Of a stretch of DNA of 64,000 nucleotides, positions 27,537-36,613 are shown in pieces (position 1 is the first letter of the stretch; each line of letters opens with the position of its first letter). The notes under the pieces are model-generated. The model saw only the letters and a program-made list of their open reading frames with translations. It was not told the DNA's origin and ran no database searches. Source of the DNA: Bifidobacterium sp. (lineage in GTDB: Bacteria > Actinomycetota > Actinomycetes > Actinomycetales > Bifidobacteriaceae); contig JAGGHK010000001.1 in NCBI GenBank assembly GCA_024104275.1, positions 925,798 to 989,797 of the forward strand, written 5' to 3'. Position numbers and translations under genes: made by a program.

Positions 27537-29042
27537 CTACCAAAAACGGCTCGGCGAGCGCGAGAACGTCGAGGCACCGTCCTTGCCGCGCGCGTAGGAA
27601 AGATGCAGCGAGTCCTCGGCACGGGTGACGGCCACGTAGAAGAGACGACGCTCCTCCTCTAAAGCGTCTCCTGGCGCAGGCGATCCATATGGCAAGAGGC
27701 CTTCCGAGCAACCGATGATGAAGACGTGCTTGAATTCCAGGCCTTTGGCGGCATGGATCGAAGAGATCATGACCCCCGGCTCGCGCCTGCTGGCCAGAAT
27801 CTTCATGGCCTCGCGCCGACTTTCGTTGTTGTCCTCGAGAACCGTGTCCTGCCCGCTGGCGTCGCGGCGGGTTCGGTAGGCGATTCCCTGCGCCTTCAAG
27901 GCCTTGCAGACCACCTGCTGCTGGGCGTTGAGCCGCGTCAGCACCGCACACTCCGAGGGTTTCGCCCCCTCGGCGATGAATTGGGCGATGCGCTTGGCCA
28001 CGCCCTGAGCTTCCTCTTCGTCGCTTTCGTACGCGGTTTTGACCACGCGCATGCCCTCGCTTTTATCCCTTGCGGAGATCAGACGCAGGTATTGGTCGCG
28101 GTCAGGCGCGGCAGCCAGCACACGATTGGCCATCGAAACGACCTGCGGTGTGGAACGGTAATCGGTATTGAGGTTGACGTCGGCGGAAAGCCTGCCGAAC
28201 TCCCCCGCAAAATTGAGCAGGTCGTAGCTCGAGGCCCCCGCGAAGGAATAGATCGTCTGAGCCGGGTCGCCGACCACGCAAACGTTTTGGTTGCCGTCAC
28301 CCAGCCACAGGTCCATCAGCCGGTGCTGCAGCGGTGAGACGTCCTGATATTCGTCGACGGTGAGCCAACCGACCGACTGCCTGATCTGCGCGGCCTGCTC
28401 GTCGAACGCCTCCAGCACGTGGCAGTCCAGAAGCAGGATGTCGTTGAAATCCATTTCGCCGCGCGAGGTCTTCTCCTGCTCATAGGCCATGTAGACGTCC
28501 GTGAATTGTTGTGGGTCCAGCTCGGCTGGCGGCACGCGATGGGTCGCCGCGCATACACGCCCGTAATCTTCCGGAGCGATGAGCGAGACCTTGGCCCAGT
28601 TGATTTCAGCCAGCAGATTGCGTCTGGCAATCCCGTCGTATTGATCACTTCCGGTGGCACGTTTGAGCGCCCGCGCCATGATTTCCTGGGCATCCTCAAT
28701 GACATGCGGGAACGGGGCGACGCTCACGTCGTACCAAACACGACGCAACTGGTGCAACGCGGCAGAATGGAAAGTGGCGGCGGTGACCTTATCCCCCACC
28801 CCGAGCGCCGACAGACGCTGCTTCATCTCGTCGGCGGCCTTCACCGAAAAAGTGACCGCGAGCGCACGGTTGGAATCCCACTCGCCTTTGGCGCAGGCAT
28901 AGGCGATTCTCCGCGTGACGGTGCGCGTCTTGCCGGCACCGGCGCCGGCGATAATGCGAACCGGTCCGTCAAGGGCGGTGGCGGCGGCACGTTGGGCGTC
29001 GTCAAGTCCTTCAAGCAAGGTTTGCGCATCGCGGGTTGTCAT
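27537..29042 (-). CDS. UvrD/Rep-type ATP-dependent DNA helicase
   Basis: 501 residues. SF1A helicase motifs: Q-motif region LDDAQRAAATALDGP, Walker A AGAGAGKTRTV, motif II TVDEYQDVSPLQ, motif III VGDPAQTIYSF, motif IV/V DYRSTPQVV and ISSIHAAKGLEFKHVF, and motif VI LFYVAVTRAEDSLHLSYA. It is shorter than PcrA/UvrD (about 700 residues) and resembles actinobacterial UvrD2-type enzymes without their C-terminal HRDC region. Likely 3'-5' DNA unwinding in repair. Divergent from the gene at 29134. Confidence 0.88.
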   Translation of the reverse strand: MTTRDAQTLLEGLDDAQRAAATALDGPVRIIAGAGAGKTRTVTRRIAYACAKGEWDSNRALAVTFSVKAADEMKQRLSALGVGDKVTAATFHSAALHQLRRVWYDVSVAPFPHVIEDAQEIMARALKRATGSDQYDGIARRNLLAEINWAKVSLIAPEDYGRVCAATHRVPPAELDPQQFTDVYMAYEQEKTSRGEMDFNDILLLDCHVLEAFDEQAAQIRQSVGWLTVDEYQDVSPLQHRLMDLWLGDGNQNVCVVGDPAQTIYSFAGASSYDLLNFAGEFGRLSADVNLNTDYRSTPQVVSMANRVLAAAPDRDQYLRLISARDKSEGMRVVKTAYESDEEEAQGVAKRIAQFIAEGAKPSECAVLTRLNAQQQVVCKALKAQGIAYRTRRDASGQDTVLEDNNESRREAMKILASRREPGVMISSIHAAKGLEFKHVFIIGCSEGLLPYGSPAPGDALEEERRLFYVAVTRAEDSLHLSYARGKDGASTFSRSPSRFW

Positions 29043-29133
29043 ATCCTCCTATTGTGCCAGCGGCACCCGATAGCCGTCAACCCCTTGAAAGCGCGCAAAC
29101 TCTAGGACATAGGGGTGTATTAATCTGGTAGAT

Positions 29134-30945
29134 GTGACTTTACGAAGCAAGTTTATGCTGGCGGCCCTCGCCTCCGCCACCATGCCGGAGACCTCCATGG
29201 CCGGTGTGTGCGAAAACACCCGCAGCGACAAGGCCGACAATGATGCCGGTATCGATTATGCCGTGGTGCAGGATACCGCAGGACGGCAATACGATGTATT
29301 CGTTTCCAGCGAGGCAAAAGGCAAGAAGCTTCTCGCAGGGCGCGCCAAAGCAGCCAAGGTGTTGGCCAAGTCCCATGAAATGAGCGGACTGGGCTTTGCC
29401 GTGGATCGCGCGCTGGCGTTCAGCGCGGCCGGAACCGGCAGCCCGACCGGCAAAAACTCGGTCATGGTCTCCCCGCATGTGCAAGGCGAGGCGCGCCAAC
29501 TTGATTTGCTGACGATTCAGGATGCTGCAAGCGTCGGCACGGCCATCGGGGCCATCCACCGTCAGCGTACCGATTTTTTGACTGAAGCGAAATATCCGGC
29601 GTTCACCACCGGGCAGATTCGCGCCCAGCTGACCGGCTGGATCAAACGTCTGCAGCAGGCCGGCCACGTGCCGCCCGCCATCACCTCCAGCTGGGCGAAG
29701 ATCATCGAGACCGATGGTCTCTGGTCCTTCTCCACCACCTTGACTCATGGGGGGTTTGCAGACGGCGATTTCCTTTTCGCCGGTTCCACCATCACGCAGG
29801 TTCGCAATTGGCAGGATATGCAGATCAACGATCCAGCGCGCGATCTGGCGTGGATGTTCGCCAAAATGGATGAAGCCCATCGCAACGCATTGATGAACGC
29901 CTACGGCGGGATGATGGGCTCCCGGGTTGATGACCTGATTCTCCTTCGCGCCAATCTCTGGCTGCAAATGGAGCAGGTGGGCGATTTCATCGAGGCACTT
30001 GGCCGTGCGGACAACGCCAGGATCCTGCAGTTCAAGGCGCAGGTCGAGCATTTGGCGCATCAGCTCACCGTCGTGGCCAACAAAGCCGCGGGTGCCGCCA
30101 CAGCGGCTTCGGCCGTGGTCCCGCCGAAGGACAGCACCTCGTCCTCTGCGGCAAAGCGCAAGAACTCGGCACGTTCGTACGATCAGGAAGCCGACCAGAC
30201 CGGCGAAAGCGACAAGACAGGTTCGGCAGAAGTGACCAAACTTGTTCAAGCAAGCGAGCGCACCGCCAATCGGCCGGTACGTTTCAACACCTCACATTCA
30301 TCAGACTCTGATAACGAGGACGACGACCGTACCGACGACAGGCAGAAACCGGCCGCGCGATCCAAGACGCTCTATCCCAATATGCCAGACCCTTCGTCTT
30401 CGGCCACAATCACTTTGAGCGAAGCCGAGAAAAACCCTGATTTCGCCGATGTCCGCGATGACGATGCCGAAAGCGCCGAAGTCGGCAATGAAGGCAAGAA
30501 GGACGAAACCGGGGAATCCAAGGTCTCCTGGCATGTCCAGTACTCCGAAGAAGACGATATCTATAACGCTGCCACAAAGAAGAACGACGTCGACCACGAC
30601 GCACCCACAACCCTGATTCCGCTGCTCGAACAGGAACAGCAGGCTTTGCATGACGCTCAGCTGGGACTTGAGGAAGTCGAGGAAAAGGCGGAGAAGGAAC
30701 GCGCCGCTTCAAGAACCGACATCAAGGCCCAAGATGACGCAACCGACGAGAACGCGCCGGAATCAAACATCGCCAAGGAACTGGACGACGCGGCAGAAAA
30801 GGAAGACGCAGCGGATGCAAACACGTCCTCTGCCAGTGATCGCACCTCCGATAACGGCGATTCCGACAATTCCGAAGATTCCGGCGATTCCGAGACCGTC
30901 ACCGATACAGAGACAGGCAGTGAGGCAAAAGACTCGTCCGACTGA
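29134..30945 (+). CDS. APH-like phosphotransferase fold protein with acidic tail
   Basis: 603 residues. Residues about 1-330 resemble the aminoglycoside/macrolide phosphotransferase fold. The catalytic loop region reads THGGFADGDFLFAGSTITQV where active members have HGDxHxGN; the Asp and Asn are replaced (Gly, Asp). The downstream NWQDMQINDPARDLAWMF matches the DxxxxGDPxxDLA strand but lacks the first Asp. The protein may be an inactive pseudokinase. Residues about 335-603 are highly acidic, rich in Ser, Asp and Glu, and probably disordered. The start used is a GTG at 29134; an ATG at 29155 is an alternative. Confidence 0.65.
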   Translation: MTLRSKFMLAALASATMPETSMAGVCENTRSDKADNDAGIDYAVVQDTAGRQYDVFVSSEAKGKKLLAGRAKAAKVLAKSHEMSGLGFAVDRALAFSAAGTGSPTGKNSVMVSPHVQGEARQLDLLTIQDAASVGTAIGAIHRQRTDFLTEAKYPAFTTGQIRAQLTGWIKRLQQAGHVPPAITSSWAKIIETDGLWSFSTTLTHGGFADGDFLFAGSTITQVRNWQDMQINDPARDLAWMFAKMDEAHRNALMNAYGGMMGSRVDDLILLRANLWLQMEQVGDFIEALGRADNARILQFKAQVEHLAHQLTVVANKAAGAATAASAVVPPKDSTSSSAAKRKNSARSYDQEADQTGESDKTGSAEVTKLVQASERTANRPVRFNTSHSSDSDNEDDDRTDDRQKPAARSKTLYPNMPDPSSSATITLSEAEKNPDFADVRDDDAESAEVGNEGKKDETGESKVSWHVQYSEEDDIYNAATKKNDVDHDAPTTLIPLLEQEQQALHDAQLGLEEVEEKAEKERAASRTDIKAQDDATDENAPESNIAKELDDAAEKEDAADANTSSASDRTSDNGDSDNSEDSGDSETVTDTETGSEAKDSSD

Positions 30946-31070
30946 ACCGGAAGCGGGCCGGTTTCGTTCTCCGGCCAATGGACAAACGCGGGAATCATAG
31001 CCAAAAGCGTAATGACCAGTCTTCGGGCACAATAAAATCTAAGAACATTCCCAACGGAAAGAGATAACAC

Positions 31071-31295
31071 ATGGATGTCGAACTCGGAATTCAGAACGTG
31101 GCACGTCCGGTCAATTTCACGACCGAGAAAAGCGCCGATGAAGTCAGCCAGGCCATTTCGAACGCGGTGACGCAAGGCGAGCCAATCGATCTGGTCGACG
31201 ACAAAGACCGTCACATCATCGTTCCGGCCGGTGCGCTGGGTTACGCCATCGTCGGTTCGGAAACGAAGCACGCCGTCGGCTTCGGAGCCCTCTAG
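31071..31295 (+). CDS. DUF3107 family protein
   Basis: 74 residues: MDVELGIQNVARPVNFTTEK then ADEVSQAISNAVTQGEPIDL and HIIVPAGALGYAIVGSETKH. This is the compact actinobacterial DUF3107 family, function unknown. ATG preceded by GGAAAGAGATAACAC. Two hairpin terminators follow. Confidence 0.85.
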   Translation: MDVELGIQNVARPVNFTTEKSADEVSQAISNAVTQGEPIDLVDDKDRHIIVPAGALGYAIVGSETKHAVGFGAL

Positions 31296-31304
31296 ACGCA
31301 AGGT

Positions 31305-31331
31305 CCACAGGCACATAATTATGCCTGTGGA
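31305..31331 (+). terminator. Terminator downstream of the DUF3107 gene
   Basis: TCCACAGGCA pairs with TGCCTGTGGA around a TAAT-containing loop, followed by ATAATATCTTT. Confidence 0.7.
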
Positions 31332-31350
31332 ATAATATCTTTCAGTAATA

Positions 31351-31392
31351 CCCAGTCTTTTGTGATACATCTCACAGACTGGGCAATTTTTC
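31351..31392 (+). terminator. Second hairpin with T-run
   Basis: CCCAGTCT pairs with AGACTGGG, with inner GTGA/TCAC pairing, followed by CAATTTTTCT. It lies 56 bases after the DUF3107 stop. Confidence 0.7.
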
Positions 31393-31478
31393 TACCCCTT
31401 CTCTTTCAGAGACGACAAAACTATTCCGACACCCTTGATTTGCCTCCGGAAAGCCTGCCGTCAAAGGATGACGAGAGC

Positions 31479-32363
31479 TCAGGAAACCAACCCGATGGCC
31501 CCACGTTCCACGATTTGCGCGACGACGTCGTCGGCAGTCAGGTTCTCACCCAGTTTGTTGGGCTTGCCTTTTCCATGCCAATCCGAGCCGCCGGTAACAA
31601 GCAGGCCGAGCTCGCCCGCAAGCCTCAGCAAACGTTCACGCTCTTTGCCTTGATTGCCGCGGTGCCACACTTCAAGCCCGCCCAGTCCCGCATTGGCAAG
31701 CCTTCCGATCTGCTCGTCGGAAAGCAGAATCTTGTTACGGCTGTAGTCCGCAGGATGGGCGACAACGCTCACCCCTCCGGCCTGCCGAACCACTTGAACC
31801 ACTTGCAAAGCACTCGGGGAAGACGTCGGTATGTAATACTTGCTGGAGGCGGAAATCGCACCGGCAAAAGCCTCTGAGCGCGTGCGGTAGAACCCGGCCG
31901 ATACCAAGGCGTCGGCCATATGCGGCCTGCCCACAGTCGTCTCGTCTCCCTTTTTGGTTTGGCTCATCACATCGTCCCAAGTGATGGGAAAATCCTTCGA
32001 CAGCCGCGACACCATCCGTTTTGCCCGCTCGATACGCGCCTGACGAGTGGAACGGAAGAGGTCCACAATGCCCTCATTTTCGGGGTCATATTGGTAGGCA
32101 AGCATGTGCACCGAAACATGGCCGTCCTGGGCGGTGATCTCGCTGCCCCGCAGCAACGGGAAACCGCGGCGCTCAGCGGCTTTTTGAGCATCCGCCCAAC
32201 CTGCGGTGGTATCATGGTCTGTGATTGCGACACCATGCAGGCCGTTTGCGCCTGCAAGGTCGACAAGTTCGGCAGGGGTCTTGGTACCATCGGAAAAGAC
32301 CGTATGACAGTGGAGGTCCCAGCCGAGTGACGGACCGAAATCGTTATATTTGTCGCTAGTCAT
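31479..32363 (-). CDS. PHP-domain metal-dependent phosphoesterase
   Basis: 294 residues. The PHP metal-binding motifs are visible: GWDLHCHTVFSDGTKTPAEL (HxH), GVAITDHDTTAGW, a later HMLAYQYD, and the C-terminal GGSDWHGKGK. This is the YciV/TrpH-like group, several members of which hydrolyse 3',5'-nucleotides or trim RNA 5' ends. Monocistronic; divergent from the VKOR-like gene. Confidence 0.85.
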   Translation of the reverse strand: MTSDKYNDFGPSLGWDLHCHTVFSDGTKTPAELVDLAGANGLHGVAITDHDTTAGWADAQKAAERRGFPLLRGSEITAQDGHVSVHMLAYQYDPENEGIVDLFRSTRQARIERAKRMVSRLSKDFPITWDDVMSQTKKGDETTVGRPHMADALVSAGFYRTRSEAFAGAISASSKYYIPTSSPSALQVVQVVRQAGGVSVVAHPADYSRNKILLSDEQIGRLANAGLGGLEVWHRGNQGKERERLLRLAGELGLLVTGGSDWHGKGKPNKLGENLTADDVVAQIVERGAIGLVS

Positions 32364-32430
32364 AGACCTATCGTAGGCCTATGAGCCTGACAGCCGATGA
32401 AATGTTAGGGGAAAGAAAGCAGGGATATGC

Positions 32431-33141
32431 ATGCCGACTAAACACAGCGCTGCGGCCGTAAAAAACATGGAAAGAGTGTCAAGAGACCTCAACGGCCAGC
32501 TGCCCCCTGATTTGCGTGACAACCGCGAACCCACAGGATTTTTCCATGGGCCTATCTGGAATTATGGTGTGATGTGCTTGGGAGCCGGTATCGGCCTGTT
32601 CGCTTCGCTGATGCTTGCCGCAGAGACCCTGAAACTTGCCCGCAACCCAAACAAGGCCTTGGGGTGCGATGTCAACTCCGTACTTTCTTGCACCACCGTG
32701 GCCGAATCATGGCAGGCCGAAATCATCAAGTTCGGCGGGCTGAGCTTCCCCAACGCGTTCTTTGGCATTTGCTTCTATTCGGTATTCGTCACCGTCGCCG
32801 TGGTCGGTGCCTGCAACGTGAAGCTTCCCTACTGGTTCTCCGCAGCAGCATGGATCGGCGGGGTGACCTGCATTTCCTATGCCTACTGGCTGATGAGCCA
32901 GTCCATGTTCGTCATCAAAGCGCTCTGCCCCTGGTGCATGACCATGATGTTCGCCACGACGTTCATGTTCATGGGGCTGACACACGCCACGGTCACCGTA
33001 CAGAAAATACCGCGTAGGCGTTGGCGCAAGGGCCTCAATACTTACTATCGTATGCGCTACGACCTGATGGTTGACATTGTCTGGGTCTTCGCCATCATCG
33101 CGCTCATCTTCGTCAAGGAAGGCGCAGCGATCTTCGCCTGA
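32431..33141 (+). CDS. Vitamin K epoxide reductase (VKOR) family protein
   Basis: 236 residues with four to five membrane segments beginning near 44 (NYGVMCLGAGIGLFASLML). The redox cysteines are present: the loop pair GCDVNSVLSCTTV and the active CPWC in FVIKALCPWCMTMMF. VKOR proteins re-oxidise DsbA-like proteins using quinone, driving extracytoplasmic disulfide formation in Actinobacteria. No DsbA gene is adjacent. The N-terminus (1-40) is cytosolic. ATG at 32431 is preceded by GCAGGGATATGC. A terminator follows at 33163. Confidence 0.88.
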   Translation: MPTKHSAAAVKNMERVSRDLNGQLPPDLRDNREPTGFFHGPIWNYGVMCLGAGIGLFASLMLAAETLKLARNPNKALGCDVNSVLSCTTVAESWQAEIIKFGGLSFPNAFFGICFYSVFVTVAVVGACNVKLPYWFSAAAWIGGVTCISYAYWLMSQSMFVIKALCPWCMTMMFATTFMFMGLTHATVTVQKIPRRRWRKGLNTYYRMRYDLMVDIVWVFAIIALIFVKEGAAIFA

Positions 33142-33162
33142 TCGGCTTTCGTCTTTAATCAG

Positions 33163-33203
33163 GAAACCCGCATGTTCGTCGTTGCGACGGCCGTGCGGGT
33201 TTC
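33163..33203 (+). terminator. Terminator downstream of the VKOR-like gene
   Basis: GAAACCCGCA pairs with TGCGGGTTTC, with an inner GTCGT/GCGAC pairing, then TTGTTTGTCG. Confidence 0.8.
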
Positions 33204-33305
33204 TTGTTTGTCGTGGACTGTTTGCTATGAACACCGGTTATTTTTATCTGTTTGTCGTCTTTGTGCGCCCGAAATATGAACGCCGCCGAATGGAAGCCTT
33301 GCCTT

Positions 33306-34205
33306 TTAAAGCAGTTCCACTTTCGCCACGATCACAGCGGCACCGGTAAGCCGCACGTCGTCATCGCTGACGTCGACATGCACCAGACCGCCGCGAATGC
33401 CGATATCCCAATGACTCACGCCGGTCTTGGCACGCAGCGTCACCGCCGTGGCACCCAGCCCGGTACCGCAGGAAAGGGTCTCGCCGCAGCCACGTTCGTT
33501 GACTCGCATGGTGGCGCGGCCGGCATCCGCGTCCTTGTCACAAGTGTCGATACGCACGAATTCGGCGTTCTGATCGGTCTCGATAGTCGGGTTTACCACC
33601 GGTTTGACGATGAGATTCAGATCCTCGACTGCGGGCAAGCTGGCCTTGCCGTCCTCCAAAACCGAGACGACATGGGGGTTGCCCATATCGACGAACGTTC
33701 CGGCAGCCTCGCCATCAGTTCCCGGAATCATAACCTTGTAGGTATTCAGGGCACCGATGTTGCCGGGACCAAGGCTCACTTGAAACACATCTTTGCCGTA
33801 AGGCTCAAGTGCCCCCAGCGAGCGCAATGTCTTGACCCCCGCTCGCGTGCCCAATTTGAAAGGCGCACCACCGGGAGCCTCCGCTATGCCGGCACGTTGG
33901 GCAAGCAGCGTGGTCACCCGTGTCCCGTTGCCGCACATCTCCGCAAGCGTTCCGTCGGCGTTGCGATAATCCATGAACCATTCCGCCTCGCCATCGCGGC
34001 ATTGCACGACCTGTTCTGTTGTAAGGTCACTGACATATTCCGGCCTGGTCAGGCGAATAAGGCCGTCGGCGCCGATGCCGAAATGACGGTCGCAGATATG
34101 ACGAACCTCGTCAGCACTTGGCTCGAACTTGCCGTCGCGATCGATATAAACAACGAAATCGTTGCCGGTGCCATGGCCTTTATAAATGTATTGCGGAAGA
34201 CTCAT
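33306..34205 (-). CDS. dapF: Diaminopimelate epimerase
   Basis: Converts LL- to meso-diaminopimelate in lysine synthesis. 299 residues from the ATG at 34205 (MSLPQYIYKGHGTGNDFVV); the longer frame has no family support. The two catalytic cysteines are in EMCGNGTRVTTLL and TLSCGTGLGATAVTL, the classical Cys pair. HFGIGADGLIRL and MGNPHVVSV are other hallmarks. No strong ribosome site is visible. Divergent from murI. Confidence 0.95.
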   Translation of the reverse strand: MSLPQYIYKGHGTGNDFVVYIDRDGKFEPSADEVRHICDRHFGIGADGLIRLTRPEYVSDLTTEQVVQCRDGEAEWFMDYRNADGTLAEMCGNGTRVTTLLAQRAGIAEAPGGAPFKLGTRAGVKTLRSLGALEPYGKDVFQVSLGPGNIGALNTYKVMIPGTDGEAAGTFVDMGNPHVVSVLEDGKASLPAVEDLNLIVKPVVNPTIETDQNAEFVRIDTCDKDADAGRATMRVNERGCGETLSCGTGLGATAVTLRAKTGVSHWDIGIRGGLVHVDVSDDDVRLTGAAVIVAKVELL

Positions 34206-34487
34206 AACAGACAAGTTTACCCGTCCTTGCGCCTCGCGAGGAACGCCGAAAGCGAATACGTTAAACACATTTTCGGCACGCTGCTACATCAAATCCGCGA
34301 ACTCGTACCGACTAAAAGTCCATCACCGGCCTTATTAACGCGATATGGCCAGCCATACCCATCCGGTTGGCAGCCTTACCACGGTTGGCCTATCGTGTGT
34401 ATGTTTGCTCAGGCCGATACGATACGGAAACAAAATCGCTAAGCTTACAAGCAGATTGATCGGAAAATCGCGGTGAAAGAGGACGGC

Positions 34488-35264
34488 ATGGCATCAAACG
34501 CTCCCATTGGTGTATTCGATTCGGGGCTGGGCGGCATCTCCGTCGTCCGTGAAATCCGAAGGGAAATGCCAAACGAACGCATCGTCTATTTCGGAGACTC
34601 CGCCAACGCGCCTTACGGCACCAAAACACCGGAGGAAGTACGCAGACTGTCGTTCGCCATCGTCGAGCGGTTTGTCGCCATGGGCGTCAAAGCCATCGTC
34701 ATCGCCTGCAACACCGCCACCTCGGCCGCCGTCAATGACCTTCGCGCGACTTATGACCTACCCATCATCAGCATGGAGCCGGCACTGAAAGTGGCTTGTG
34801 ACAGGGGAAACGGAAAACCGCAACGGGTCATCGTGGCCGCCACCCCACTGACGCTTCGCGAAAGGAAATTCACGGCGTTGATGCGGCGTTTCAGCGCCGC
34901 CAATACCATCTACCGGCAACCGTGCCCTGATCTGGTGGAAATCGTGGAACACGACCAGCTCGAGGACCACGACCTCGTGATGCGCACGTTGCATCGCTAT
35001 TTCGACAGCTATGATCTCGACACCATCGACTCCGTGGTGCTCGGCTGCACACATTTCGTCTTCTACCGCGACTATTTCCGCGAGCTGCTCCCCGCCTCCA
35101 CCGCCATCATCGACGGCAACGAAGGCACCGCTCACCATCTGCACGCCCTGCTCGCCGCTTCCGACGAGCTGGCCACCATAGACGCCAAAGGCAGCGTTAC
35201 GTTGGAGAACTCGGACAAAAGCGAGAGCATGGCAGATTTGGCCGCCAAGCGCCTCAACTCCTGA
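34488..35264 (+). CDS. murI: Glutamate racemase
   Basis: Makes D-glutamate for peptidoglycan. 258 residues from the ATG at 34488, which follows AGAGGACGGC; a GTG 15 bases upstream overlaps that site. Motifs: [27 protein letters not shown], the first catalytic Cys in [15 protein letters not shown], and the second in VLGCTHFVF. The surrounding genes (dapF, murI, patatin) are separately transcribed as far as spacing shows. Confidence 0.95.
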   Translation: MASNAPIGVFDSGLGGISVVREIRREMPNERIVYFGDSANAPYGTKTPEEVRRLSFAIVERFVAMGVKAIVIACNTATSAAVNDLRATYDLPIISMEPALKVACDRGNGKPQRVIVAATPLTLRERKFTALMRRFSAANTIYRQPCPDLVEIVEHDQLEDHDLVMRTLHRYFDSYDLDTIDSVVLGCTHFVFYRDYFRELLPASTAIIDGNEGTAHHLHALLAASDELATIDAKGSVTLENSDKSESMADLAAKRLNS

Positions 35265-35436
35265 CAACCAACGAAACCGTGCTTCCGCCTCATACGAACT
35301 ATTACACATTGCGACAATTCATCACATTTCCATTGTTTGTTTAATCCCCGACCAAAGCCGAAATAATGTCCGTAAGGCGGACGTATGCTCGATTAACTAA
35401 AGATAATGACTTTGGCCTTAAAGGAAAGGTGAGACG

Positions 35437-36282
35437 ATGACGAAAACTGCTTTGATCGATGTCGGCGGGGGCTTCCGTTCTATCTACGGCGCGGGCGTGA
35501 TGGACAGGCTTATGGATAAAGACATCGCCTTCGATAAATGCTACGGCGTCTCAGCCGGCAGCGCGAACATGATCTCCTACATTTCCGGCCAGCGCGGACG
35601 CACCCACAAGTTCTATACGGAGTACGCTTTCCGCCCGGAATACGCGAGTGCCAACAACTTCTTCAAGCTGCACAACTACGCCAATCTGGACTACATCTAC
35701 GGCACACTGTCGAACTCCGACGGCGAGTACCCCGTCGACTACCCCGCTTTCGCCGCTTCACCCACCGAGTTTACGGTGGTCGCCTGCGACGCGCGCAACG
35801 GCTACGCTCGCTATTTCGACAAGTCGGATGTGTACCAGGACAATTACGACGTGATGAAGGCCTCCAGCGCGGTACCGGTGGCCTGCGAACCATACGTCGT
35901 CGACGGCATTCCGTATTACGACGGTGGCATCGCCGACCCGATTCCGGTGCAGCTGGCGGCGGACGAGGGCTACGACCGCATCGTGCTCATCCTGACCCAC
36001 CAGCGCGATTTCGTGCGTGAGGCCAAGAAAGACGCTGCTCCTGCGGCGCTGCTGAAGCGCTCCTACCCTGCCGCTGCGGAACGGCTCAAGAACCGTTACC
36101 GCACCTATAACGAAGAGATGAAAGTGGCGGAAAAACTCGCCTCCGAAGGCAAAGTCCTGATTCTGGCTCCCGACGACCTCTGCGGACTCGACACGTTGAG
36201 CAAGAACTCCGAGGGCCTGGAAAAGATGTATCAGAAGGGACTCGACGCGGCCGAAGCCGTGCCGGAATTCCTTGCAAGCTGA
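35437..36282 (+). CDS. Patatin-like phospholipase
   Basis: 281 residues. Oxyanion region DVGGGFRSIYGAGVMD, nucleophile elbow CYGVSAGSANMI (GxSxG), and catalytic Asp in YYDGGIADPIPV. This is the bacterial YjjU-like branch of patatins that hydrolyse acyl esters of glycerolipids. ATG preceded by AAAGGAAAGGTGAGACG. The first residues are not a signal peptide, so it is probably cytosolic. Terminator-like hairpin at 36312. Confidence 0.9.
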   Translation: MTKTALIDVGGGFRSIYGAGVMDRLMDKDIAFDKCYGVSAGSANMISYISGQRGRTHKFYTEYAFRPEYASANNFFKLHNYANLDYIYGTLSNSDGEYPVDYPAFAASPTEFTVVACDARNGYARYFDKSDVYQDNYDVMKASSAVPVACEPYVVDGIPYYDGGIADPIPVQLAADEGYDRIVLILTHQRDFVREAKKDAAPAALLKRSYPAAAERLKNRYRTYNEEMKVAEKLASEGKVLILAPDDLCGLDTLSKNSEGLEKMYQKGLDAAEAVPEFLAS

Positions 36283-36311
36283 GAATAGCCGAAACCACTG
36301 AAAACATAAGT

Positions 36312-36351
36312 GTTGGGCGGGTTCCTCGGGTGAGTGAGGAATCCGCCCAAC
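36312..36351 (+). terminator. Hairpin downstream of the patatin gene
   Basis: GTTGGGCGG pairs with CCGCCCAAC, with an inner TTCCTC/GAGGAA stem. Only TTAACG follows, so the U-run is poor. The rest of 36283-36613 shows no gene. Confidence 0.6.
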
Positions 36352-36613
36352 TTAACGATACGCCCTTGTATCCAGGTCAAGACACTGGATTTGTTAGGCA
36401 TCTTGACCGGTATTGTTCATTATAGATATGTTGTAATCTTGCTCACAAATCCATCGGCGTGGCCGACTTTAAACCGATACAATCAATCAACAATCAATCG
36501 GATTTTATTTCGCTACGTTGCAAGCGACCATGGCTTTCGTGACCTCGTCGAAAAGCTGCCGGTAACCGCCGGGGGCAGAGGCAGGAAGCACGGCCGTTTC
36601 GACGTACCTACAC

